Positions 48,925 through 57,575 of a DNA stretch of 64,000 nt are shown here, piece after piece (the first letter of the stretch is position 1; each line of letters begins with the position of its first letter). This DNA comes from Chondrus crispus (taxonomy: Eukaryota; Rhodophyta; Florideophyceae; Gigartinales; Gigartinaceae). The stretch is from contig NW_005179028.1 of the NCBI RefSeq assembly GCF_000350225.1, positions 1 to 64,000 of the forward strand, given 5' to 3'. The position numbers and the translations under genes are program-made. The notes beneath the pieces are model-generated. The model was given only the letters and a program-made list of their open reading frames with translations, was not told the DNA's origin and searched no databases.

Positions 48925-51586
48925 CCCAACCGCTTCGTCACCGCGTAATTAACACGTCGCGGTTAGGAACAGATGACGCGTACGAACGGACAAACGTACC
49001 CAACCGGGGCTGCCAACGAAAGCGCGAGAAGCCAAAACGAATTGACCATCAAGCTCATCGAACACGACCGACGTCGTCAACAAAGCGCGAAAAGCGAACA
49101 CAGCACGGACTGTACAACGAAAATGGCAAGCCCTGGAACATCAAGTACAGGAGGGGAGCATGCGATCTCCCAAGATACGCGAGAGCGTCACGATAACACT
49201 CGCCGTTCGAGTGCTCGAATCGGAAAACAAGAGCGACGCCAATACGTATGGACAGCCCAAGCTCACTGCGCGACACACAAATACCAAGCAGCTCGAACCG
49301 CTGGTAAGGAAGCGTGTCGCGTACTTGCCAACGAGAAGTAGGAGGGCGACTTAACCCTCCTAACCAGGAAATGACGCGAACGGTCGCGACGAGCTCCACG
49401 CGTAGGGGGACTCATGATCCCGCGACCGCGCACGACCGAAGGGGTACCGATGAAAAAAGGGCGGGCCTACCAAAATTAGAAAGCCGCGCGGGCCGCCATA
49501 CCCCTCCAGCCAATCCGTTACCACGTACCCAAAATTATTTTGGGGAACGTACCAAAAATATGGGGAAAATACAGTCCGAATGACACTGTATGCCAAACCG
49601 CCGCCGCCTCCGGAAATAATCAAAAAAGAGGGGTGACGTACAGTGGGGCAAGACGCACGTGCGCACGTGCGCATACGACCGACAGGACAAGTGTCGACAG
49701 GAACGACACGCAATCGGACAACGAAGGTCAGCGCGCGGAGCAAGCTGCCCTCCGCGGGGGTAAGAGCCACCCAGCACTGAGAGGGCACCGGAGCGGACCC
49801 TGACTCCTCCCCCAGGCGAATACGCCGACACAGTCGCGCTCGTGCCGCCCAAGGGGCCTACGACGAAGCTGTCGCAATTTACCATCCACCGGGCGCGCGA
49901 CCGACTCCGGGTCCCGAAACGCCGGCCGGAATTTCTTCCTCGGAGTCGGAGGGCTCGCGGGCGTCCGCCTCACGCCACGAACACCTCCCCGCACAGTACG
50001 GGAACGAATCTTGAGGGCGAAAAAGCGACCGCGACCATGACACCAGCGCGCCAGGGACGCGACTCCTCGCGACGCGCACACAACCCAACCCCCCCCTCTA
50101 TACTTCTATCTAACGTTTGTTTACCGCGAGCGCATGCACAGAGATCAAGAACATCGCGCGCCGCGCCCAGGTGCTGCGCGGACCAAGGATGCAACGCCGC
50201 GGCTCACCGCGAGACGGAGTATGACACCTGCGCGACACTCGAGTCGTGTCGAACGGCGACGCCGTAGAGCGCGCGGATTGACGGAACCGTACCGGAGGGC
50301 GGTACGGAAAGGCCCCTCGACGTTCTCACAAACCAAGCAGGCGATGAACCGGCGGATGTCGAACCCGCCGGTAAAAAGATCTTCCGCAAGCTGGCGACGC
50401 CTGGGCTCGACTTGATCCCGCGCAACGGTGTGAATTACGCGCTCACAGGACGCAGAGCGTGCACGACGACTATGAAGCACTTCTGTGAGCTCGTCGGCGC
50501 GCTCGACGCGATCTTGAGACAGACCTCTACCGGAAGGAAACTATGACGCAGGAAAAAAATCGGTGGGGCTATGCGCAGAGGTGGCCGCGCCGATGCCCCG
50601 CTCATCGACAAAGTCGGGCATGGGAATACGAGACGCATACACCGCGCTACGAGATGAGTCAGGGCCGAAAGGGGCGGAAGGGGACAAAACAAAGAGGAGG
50701 ATAGGAGGTTCCGTGTAAGTCCGGACGGCAGCCGATGTGGCGATACGAGGTGCGGTCGGACAATGTACCGGCCGCCGGCGTGGATAGAAAAAAAATGGAG
50801 GGCAGATGCCACTTTTCTCGCGATGACATATCAGAGGAGTCCTACCTCCCCTCGCCGACAAGGAAGAAGGTCAAGAAGATGGAGGAGGGACGTTCGCCCT
50901 GCCTCCGACCCAACGAGACACCCGGACGCGCTCGTATGGGGCACGCGAGCGAGACGAGAAGCGAAGTGCACTACTGTCTTCCCTGAACTATCGAGCAATT
51001 GCGATGGCTACCATATCTTGTGACAGCCCGCTCGCGTGAAATTTCGAGGAGGCGGCAAAACCGCGGACACGCTGACAGACTCTTTAACGAACGAGAGGGT
51101 CCTTTACGACTAAACGTACGGAAGCGGGGTGGTCCGATCACCCAGGAGTCTCCGCGACGCCCTGCCACCATGCCTCGACGACGCGTACGGCAGTCGCGTA
51201 GGGAAGACCGCGCGGAAGGAGGAAAATCCCCACGTGGGACGGGGCGCATTTTCGGCAAACGTAAGGGGTCCTCTTCGCACCCTGACGTGTTTTTCGTTTC
51301 ACACAACAGTTGTGTACTGAAAAACGGGGTGAGGGCCGCGGAGCGTACGTGACGTGAAGGGGACCCTCGATTTCCGACCTCACACCCCTCGCTCGCCCCA
51401 TCGAACGGGGTGGGGTTCCAAGGCCGTAACGCGAAGGAGAAAAAAAAGGGGGGAGGAAGGAAGAGTCGGACGGTCCGTCGGTGAGCGACATCACGGACCG
51501 ACGCCAAGTAAGGAAAAAGGATCTATCGATTTTACGGGAAAGCAAGAGTCGAGGAAGGAACCTCGAGGTATAGCAGGGCCGCACGA
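48925..51586. other. Non-coding left half of the gypsy cassette
   Basis: About 2.66 kb, CpG- and CGCG-rich, with only short, mutually overlapping frames on both strands and no domain. It lies downstream of both pol (plus) and the antisense frame (minus), so it may serve as a 3' region for both. Confidence 0.5.
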
Positions 51587-53896
51587 CTAATGGCTCGTGC
51601 CATCAGTAGCCCCTGCCGGACCAGAAACGTGGGAAGGCTGGGGACAGTAGCTCGGGTGCCGAGGCACCTCCGACCCGAGCTCCTCCAACGACGGTATGGT
51701 GACCTCGCTGTGCCGCGGCCAAACGTGGGCCGACGCGTCATGAGTGAAGCCACCACCCTCGGCACGGAGGGTTTCGTATCCCGGTTGGGCATAAGGATCC
51801 CGAACGGCAGGGCGCGATGCGGACGCCCCAGTGTGACGGGGTGTCGCGAACCCTCGTTGTGCCGCGACACGGAGATCGTCTCGTTCGCGGCGGTATCGGT
51901 CGCGATCCGCCAGAGCACGCTCGAGAGCCTCCGACTGCCGACGGGACGATTCACGGAAATTGTCTAAGGCTCTTTGAGCTCGGCGGAGGTCCGTCGCGTG
52001 GACCTCCCGCTCCGCGTTGATCCGGCGTGCTTCGTCGCTGCGCGTAAGATACCAGCTGGCGAGGGTGCTCAACAACCCGCCAACCTTCCAAACCCGACGA
52101 GACGAGGTCCCGAGGGCACGAGCCAGGCCGGGAATGGCCAAGATGTCCCCCGGCGATAAGACGAGCTGTGGCGTCGCGGAAGGGGGAGTAGGGTCTTGAC
52201 GCGCCAAACTCAGAGGGGGAACAGGCGGAACCCCCGACGCAAATTGAGGAGACACACCGGGTGCCTCCGGCGACTGGAAATTGATCATGCGCGACGGCGC
52301 GAAGGCCGGGACATCGCTGTCCACCTCTCGGTGTCGCTTACGTTGAGCCTCGCGACGGGCGGAGCCCACACCGGCCCCTCTCCCCGTGCCAATCGGTGAA
52401 GGTTGGGGAGAGGCCGGCTTCGCGACGAACGCGTCGGACCGCAGGTCGTACAGGAGGAAAGCGCTTCGCTCGCCCGTGGTGTAGTCGGTCCACGGGCGAT
52501 GCGTACGCTCGGAGACTTGACACGCGCGGTGCATAAGGGTTAGCACAGAGGCGAGGTCCCACATCGCGTGTTTGGAGTTCACTTCCAGGCGGTGGAGTGG
52601 TACCACGGGGAGGTCGAAAGCAACCCTTCCAAGCAACGCGAGGACCCCAGTGGGCTGAACAAACACGCGACGGTTGATGTGGACCTCGGCCATAAACGCG
52701 TTACCCAGGGCCCACGCCCACTCACGTTCGAAGTTGTGTACAAGCTCGGCGTGGGCCGGGTGATCGGGGTCCGCACAAGCGTAACCAAAATTCTTTAAAG
52801 CATACGGAAGCAACGCGTGTACTCCGAAAGACGGAAGGGACTCCCGCACAGCTTCCGGTAGCTCGGGGAAGTCCCTCGGAGTGATACCTTGCTCGAAGGA
52901 CGCCGATCTGAAGACGCGGCCGTCATCTTCCTCGCAGTGGCGGTAGGTCGCCCAATCGTGGGGCGACACCGCGACCGAGTACAGGCGCATGAGGGAGCCC
53001 GCCGATTTCTGGAGAGCCACGCGAGCCTTCGAATAGGCATAAGGACGGGGACTCAGGTAGAGCTCCTCAACCTCGGAAAGGATGAACCGTCGCGGGGCGC
53101 CCGGCAAACGACCAACCAGGTGCTCGGCCATGCGGTCGACATAGATGACTTCGCCGGAATTGTACGCGAACGTCCTGTCGCAAGGGATCGCGTCGGGGAT
53201 CTGATATGGAACTCCCCCGCCCTTGCCCGTCAGCCTAGCAAGGACGAGGCCGGCCTCGTCCACGCGACCTGCCTCGTAAATGCGACGCACGCGCATGAGG
53301 TCAGGGCGCAAAACGTCACGCGATAACAACTCCGCGAGGGTGATCCGCGTTCTGGCGTAACGACGCCATGAGAACCTGAGCCGCTCCACGGGCAGCGGCA
53401 TCGAGCGAGCCAGGGCGGTGCCAAACCACTGGGTGGTGTCGTCGGCCAACTCCGCCCCCGCTTCAACATTACCTCGGGTCTTCAGAGGCAGGAGGCCCGG
53501 CTGCCGGCAGCTCCCCCATGCCCCATACGACCCGGGGCGCGGCTGGTAAGGCGCGCTCATACGCGGCGCGTCGGACATGTGGTCAGGAGGAACCTCTCCG
53601 ACCTTCCTGCGTACGACGTCGCCCCCTTGGGGCAGCGCAGCCCCCGACGAGGCGGGACGAAATTCCACACTCCCGGTGGACCCCAAGGGGCCGCGACTCT
53701 TCTGGAAGGGCGGCAGCGCGGGCGCCGCGGGAGGGACAAATCCCCCTGCGCAAGAAGGATGCGCGACGGAGTCCCCAGAAGAGCCCGGGGGAGGTACTGC
53801 ACGCGGGGGCACGGAGGCCCCCGAGAACGGCGGAAGCGCGGGAAGCCCGACGGAAGGGCCCCCAGACGAAGGACGCGCCTCGGGAAGCGACGACAT
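51587..53896 (-). CDS. Unrecognised antisense protein of the gypsy element, about 769 aa
   Basis: One uninterrupted minus-strand frame runs from inside the 3' LTR (ATG at 54145, 852 codons) to 51587. The likely start is the later ATG at 53896, because the first 83 codons cross the LTR, purine tract and repeat. From the LTR ATG, the order is: Pro/Ser/Gly-rich N-terminal region; a globular, evenly mixed core of about 350 residues with Trp- and Tyr-containing motifs (TTQWFGTALARS, NSGEVIYVDRMAEHLVG, FEREWAWALGNAFMAEVHIN, RPWTDYTTGERSAFLLYDL); a basic RREAQRKRHREVD stretch that could be a nuclear signal; a Pro-rich linker; a hydrophobic helix (VGGLLSTLASWYL); and a long charged coiled coil near the C-terminus. 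I recognise no family. Antisense frames between pol and the 3' LTR are known in some plant Tat-lineage gypsy elements, but I see no similarity. Function unknown. Confidence 0.7.
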   Translation of the reverse strand: MSSLPEARPSSGGPSVGLPALPPFSGASVPPRAVPPPGSSGDSVAHPSCAGGFVPPAAPALPPFQKSRGPLGSTGSVEFRPASSGAALPQGGDVVRRKVGEVPPDHMSDAPRMSAPYQPRPGSYGAWGSCRQPGLLPLKTRGNVEAGAELADDTTQWFGTALARSMPLPVERLRFSWRRYARTRITLAELLSRDVLRPDLMRVRRIYEAGRVDEAGLVLARLTGKGGGVPYQIPDAIPCDRTFAYNSGEVIYVDRMAEHLVGRLPGAPRRFILSEVEELYLSPRPYAYSKARVALQKSAGSLMRLYSVAVSPHDWATYRHCEEDDGRVFRSASFEQGITPRDFPELPEAVRESLPSFGVHALLPYALKNFGYACADPDHPAHAELVHNFEREWAWALGNAFMAEVHINRRVFVQPTGVLALLGRVAFDLPVVPLHRLEVNSKHAMWDLASVLTLMHRACQVSERTHRPWTDYTTGERSAFLLYDLRSDAFVAKPASPQPSPIGTGRGAGVGSARREAQRKRHREVDSDVPAFAPSRMINFQSPEAPGVSPQFASGVPPVPPLSLARQDPTPPSATPQLVLSPGDILAIPGLARALGTSSRRVWKVGGLLSTLASWYLTRSDEARRINAEREVHATDLRRAQRALDNFRESSRRQSEALERALADRDRYRRERDDLRVAAQRGFATPRHTGASASRPAVRDPYAQPGYETLRAEGGGFTHDASAHVWPRHSEVTIPSLEELGSEVPRHPSYCPQPSHVSGPAGATDGTSH

Positions 53897-54102
53897 GAGG
53901 ACGACGACGCGGTGAGCAGCGCGTGAGTGGCAACGACGGGGAACACCCGCGGCGGCGGGTGAGGAGAGGTGGATGAGGATGCAAAACCGGGGGGCACGGA
54001 GTACGGCGGGGACGTAAAGGGGGCAAGGTCGATTGGTGGACGGCGCCGAAGACAGCGCCGGATCAAGGGGGAACAGGGCTAAGGCTCTCTCACTCCTCAA
54101 GG

Positions 54103-54136
54103 GTGAACGCGGACGTTCACTCTTGAGGAGGGGGCC
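54103..54136 (+). repeat. Duplicated 34-nt segment, copy B, with polypurine tract of the 3' LTR
   Basis: Same as copy A with one difference. The purine tract (GAGGAGGGGGCC) ends just before the 3' LTR and should prime plus-strand synthesis. With upstream CTCCTCAAGG the segment forms a 17-bp hairpin stem with one mismatch (about 54094-54131). Confidence 0.93.
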
Positions 54137-54137
54137 G

Positions 54138-54800
54138 TGTGGCATAACGACGGTTCGCGATTAGATTTAGATCAGATCAATACGAACCACACCGGCGCAC
54201 ACGTGTACCCCCACGTGTACGGAGGACGCGGGACCACACGCGTACACGTGTAGGAGGCGCGTACCACCGCGCGCACAGTACGCGTCTCACACGTGTGCTG
54301 TCAGCCCCGACGGCTGACAGCATTACAGCGCGGGACGACCCGCGCTACAGTAAGTTACTACAGCATACCAGTACTGTAGTATTATGATAGACGCATTGTG
54401 TACATTAAATACGAGCGCGACCGGCGGCGGCGAAGGGGGGACAAGCACGGACTTGTCCACGACCTACCGCCTAGGTCCGTCTTCCAGCTTAACTAACGAG
54501 CGCGATCCGTCTTCGCGCGCGTTAAACGGGACAAAGCGGGTAGGGGACAGCCGCGTACGCGAGCGAGCCTAGATCCGCCTCCGCCCGTCGGCGCTGGTAC
54601 GTTACCCAGCGCCGCTCCGGGGCGTCGAGGCGTAGATCGGCCCGCGCGTACGCTCGTCCCCGACCGTCCCGCTCTACCACGCTACCAAGGCCCGCTTCCC
54701 TGTCCCGTTAGCTGTGTGTTCTCCCCGTCTTCTCGCCCCTCGTACGGGTCTACGTCGAGCTAAGTATACACCCCTCTCCGTTGGGGGGTGTTATACTACA
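54138..54800 (+). repeat. 3' LTR of the gypsy element
   Basis: Pairs with 40949-41611. The same hairpins are present, with the terminal GTATACACC...GGTGTTATAC stem near 54763-54796. Confidence 0.95.
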
Positions 54801-55880
54801 GGGATGTTTTGAGTTTATCCCTATATCTTTGAACTACAAATCGGGCTTTCCATACTTCTTCGTTACTCCCGTCATCCTTTATGGCCAATAAAAATCTACC
54901 ACCGAGAATCTTTGCGTTCTTGGGCACTTCTGACTTGCAGACAAGTTTCCAAGTTCCTTTTTCAATCAAACCTTTCAGCCCCTTTTTCTTTGCGGCTCTG
55001 AATCTTTCATCAGTCGATCTAAGGTCACCAGGTTTGATCAGTTGCGGTCTGTTTACGGACTTTAAAGGCTTCAAAATTGTGGTTAGGAACATGTCCCGTG
55101 GGAGCATGTCTGTAGGTTGAGAGTTTTCTCGAACACAAGGCTTCACTTGCATGTTCATTGTTTCATGCTATTGCCCGTCGTTGCTCTTGACATCTACTAT
55201 TTTGTCCCTGATACCTGTGATGGTTGCTGGTCCAATCAATTCCTTAATCCCTTCTTGGTAAGCAACTATGTTGGTTTGGTCAAGGTTGTAGTCCTGGGCG
55301 GCATCAATGTAGTTATTGATGTGTTCCGTCAGGTCCTCACGCAGTTTTCCAGTGATTTTGTCTTGATTCTCGAATCGCAAAGGTATGTTATGTACGGCTT
55401 TTGCTTCGAATTCGCGTCTTCCAGGGGAATAAACCTATATTGGTTGACCGACATGACGTTCATTTTCCTTGTTAGTAGGCATAATCACTCGGCTGCTCTT
55501 CTTGTGTTCAACAAGCCTTTCATATGCAAAATCGATGTCGTGCGTGTCTGAGTATAACATTTTTACTGATCCCCACGAAATGCGGTCAGTTGCGGGATGT
55601 TTGTTAAACTCTACACCTTCCGCTCGTAAAAAGTCGCGGATGATTGTGAAAACGAACATGGTGCCCCTCAATATTTTGAAAGAGTACAGAGTTTCAACAG
55701 GGAGGTCTTCACGTAAATTCTCTAACAGTTCTGCGTCCAAATTACTATCAGATCTTTCGCGAGTAATGTATAGCGTAATAACTGATATAATATCATGGTG
55801 AACTGAAGATGGTGGTGTATACGATTTAAGTTCCTTGGTAACGCTTGATAGAGCAGACTGATCAACAACGCTCGTCATTT
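54801..55880 (-). mobile_element. Copia 3 polyprotein part right of the gypsy insertion
   Basis: The minus strand reads an integrase C-terminal block (KELIGPATITGIRDKIVDVK, near 55.2 kb) and the RT start (KGLKGLIEKGTWKLVCKSEV, FLLAIKDDGSNEEVWKARFV). A further frame (55878-55435, starting MTSVVDQ) lies before it and is unassigned. It is a broken fossil. Confidence 0.75.
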
Positions 55881-56263
55881 TTAGGCGCGTTACAGTCTTT
55901 GAAAAATATTTAGTAAAATTACTTCAGTCTTATATACGAAAGTCGTTCTGCCACCTTAGTATTATCCTTAAAATTTTCCCTTTTATAGCTCACACTATTT
56001 TCAGTTGAATACCTGTACGGGTGTCCAGAATTTACAAGTAGTACAATAGTACACACGTGTGCAACTTTCACACCTAGTGTAGTGTGTCACACGTATCGCA
56101 GTTTGGTTTGTGTCAACTGTGTAATACGTGTTGTGTACTAGTTAGGGAAAGATGCAAACAATTGAAATTGGTCTCTTGATAGTGGCAAAATAGCTTCTGA
56201 AATGTTTCAAAAATTGTTTCGAATTGGAGAATAAATTTGAAAAAGATTCCAAACAATGTTTTG
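55881..56263. other. Spacer between copia 3 coding part and the zinc-finger gene
   Basis: AT-rich, with an inverted ACACGTGTG motif near 56050 and CACACGT repeats at 56050-56095. No gene. Confidence 0.4.
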
Positions 56264-56998
56264 CTACTTTTCTAAATTTGGCGTGAGTTGGCGTTCGCGC
56301 AAGAATTGGGCGCGGCGGCGGTGAATAGAGCTGATGAGGTGGTTGTCGAGGTCGTGCGCGGACGGAAAGAAACGGGCACAAATGTCACAGTAGAAGTCCT
56401 CGGCCTCGCGCTGAAGGCGAGCCTCGCGTGCGCGGTGTTTCTTCCCACCCCTGTGTTGGCGGAGCTGATGCCTGCCAGTCAACGTGACTTGGCACACCTG
56501 GCACGTGAGCAGGGGCGCAGGAGCAGGCTTTTTCCGGATTCGTGAGGTGGCCACGCGATGTAGTGTCCTATTCACGCCTTCCGGTAGAACCGGCAAATTA
56601 CTTTTTGTTACTGTAGTCTGGGCCTTAATTTGGTGAAGAACCCGTGACGCGCTGTCCACGTGAGCAGAACTATTTGCGTGTAGATTCTGTACACGTGTTG
56701 TACACGTGTTGTCTTCTCGTAAACCTTGTCTTCCGGGCGGGGTTGGTCCGCCGGGGTAGCCTCTTCTTCGACGAGGTCCAAAACGGCGATGGAGTCCTCC
56801 CCGTCGCTTTCCCCGTTTTCCACAGGCGTGCAGGGTCGAGGCCGTGCGCGTGGCCGAGATATTTCTTCTGACTGCTCTTCGGGGGCTTGCGGTGCCCCAA
56901 GGTCCTTGTCTGAATTCGGTTTGAATGCCACTAGAATAGAAATTTGTTCGGCAACTAGGTTCCTATTTTAGAGGTAGCGGAAAAATAAAGAACTTACT
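56264..56998 (-). CDS. Two-finger U1/JAZ-type zinc-finger protein, three exons, 186 aa
   Basis: Predicted exons on the minus strand: an upstream exon ending at 56998, exon 56930-56725 and exon 56617-56264. Intron 56997-56931 (67 bp) has a GTAAGT donor and a TTCTATTCTAG acceptor; intron 56724-56618 (107 bp) runs AAG-GTTTAC to GGCCCAG. Joining 56998 (A) to 56930-56929 (TG) makes the start codon, in context AAAGATGGC. The protein has an acidic Pro-rich N-terminus (about residues 10-69), a basic stretch (RIRKKPAPAP) and two fingers of CX2CX12HX5H type: C108, C111, H124, H130 and C146, C149, H162, H168. This spacing is that of U1-C, matrin and JAZ/ZNF346 fingers, which bind RNA, often double-stranded, so a nuclear RNA-binding role is plausible but inferred. 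The frame appears intact. It lies inside the LTR boundaries of copia 3, same strand, directly downstream of the 5' LTR. Confidence 0.72.
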
Positions 56999-57193
56999 CT
57001 TTTTATTATTTCCGATGAGAGTTATGCTAAAGAGGAAGGCAGATTTACCCCTTTTTGATAAAACGTACTGCGTTAATATCAAAAAAGAGATAAGAAAACC
57101 ACTGCTCTCGAAAAGACAAAAAAATCTTGAACTTGAAAGGCTGAGGTTGTCATTTTTCTTCTCGAAGAAACTAGTTGAGTGTAAAGTCTAGAC

Positions 57194-57575
57194 TGTCGCA
57201 AAAGTAGAAAAAACAGTAAGTGTTAACCGGCAGGACTGGGCGAGAATGTTCGCGTCAATTTACTGTGCTGGTTGCGTCCTTTCTGCTTCCTTCAACCAGC
57301 TATTCTGCCCGGGCTTCCGACTATTTATACTACTACTCCCGCGCGTCTCATCCTCCCGTTTTGCTCTCTTCTTTGCGATTCCTTTGTTGATAATTACGAG
57401 TTATTGCATTATCAGTAGAGTCGTTGAGAGAGGCACTGTAGGTTGACAGATGAGGTCAATTGAATTGACCTCATCTGTCAACCTACAGTGCCTGTCCATA
57501 TTTAATGCACCTTTTTCAACTATTCGGATGCACTTGGCGGGCAGTAACCGTCACTGTCAGCTGATAATTTCCACA
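57194..57575 (-). repeat. 5' LTR of copia 3
   Basis: Partner of 39166-39520. It is longer (382 bp) mainly because of the foldback at 57431-57493. TTCAA follows at 57576, matching the left flank of the other LTR. No half-tRNA primer motif is visible beside it. Confidence 0.88.
57431..57493. repeat. Perfect palindrome, 31-bp arms with 1-nt spacer
   Basis: The arm 57431-57461 (AGGCACTGTAGGTTGACAG onward) is followed by G and its exact reverse complement (57463-57493). The sister LTR at 39.4 kb has only the first arm. Confidence 0.95.

Larger units (their letters stand above)
40949..54800 (+). mobile_element. Ty3/gypsy chromodomain element with an antisense ORF cassette
   Basis: A 13.85-kb element with 663-bp LTRs (40949-41611, 54138-54800) about 3% apart by eye, so fairly young. 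Order: LTR, primer site, gag with zinc knuckle, protease, RT, RNase H, integrase and a C-terminal chromodomain, then an unusual 5.2-kb cassette with an antisense frame, polypurine tract and LTR. Gypsy order (integrase after RNase H) and the chromodomain place it near chromoviruses. It looks close to whole, with about three or four interruptions. The flanking 5-mers (TTTTT, GGGAT) do not match, so the insertion or later recombination was not simple. Confidence 0.93.
39166..57575 (-). mobile_element. Ty1/copia element (copia 3) holding nested elements and a zinc-finger gene
   Basis: Minus-strand element bounded by LTRs 57194-57575 (5') and 39166-39520 (3') and by a perfect duplication TTCAA (39161-39165 and 57576-57580) within the Tc1-like transposase. 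A purine tract (AAGTAGAGGGAG on the minus strand) abuts the 3' LTR. Internal parts include an integrase C-terminal region and RT start (55.4-54.8 kb), later RT, and RNase H (40.2-39.56 kb, SSHKAKRFFRSVLG, EHNIADCLTKSN). It is broken many times. LTRs differ by about 4-5% by eye, so it is older than the gypsy element inside it. Between the 5' LTR and the first polyprotein part lies a spliced zinc-finger gene. Confidence 0.85.

Noticed and set aside
48925-51586. Several 100-180 codon frames on both strands of the gypsy cassette
   Set aside because: They overlap in many frames, lack domains and reflect stop-poor CG-rich sequence. None stands out as the antisense frame does.
57194-57575. Right copia 3 LTR as an independent solo LTR
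   Set aside because: Its immediate flanks do not match each other (TAGAC and TTCAA), while its outer flank equals the outer flank of the 39166 LTR, and the Tc1-like transposase is split exactly there.
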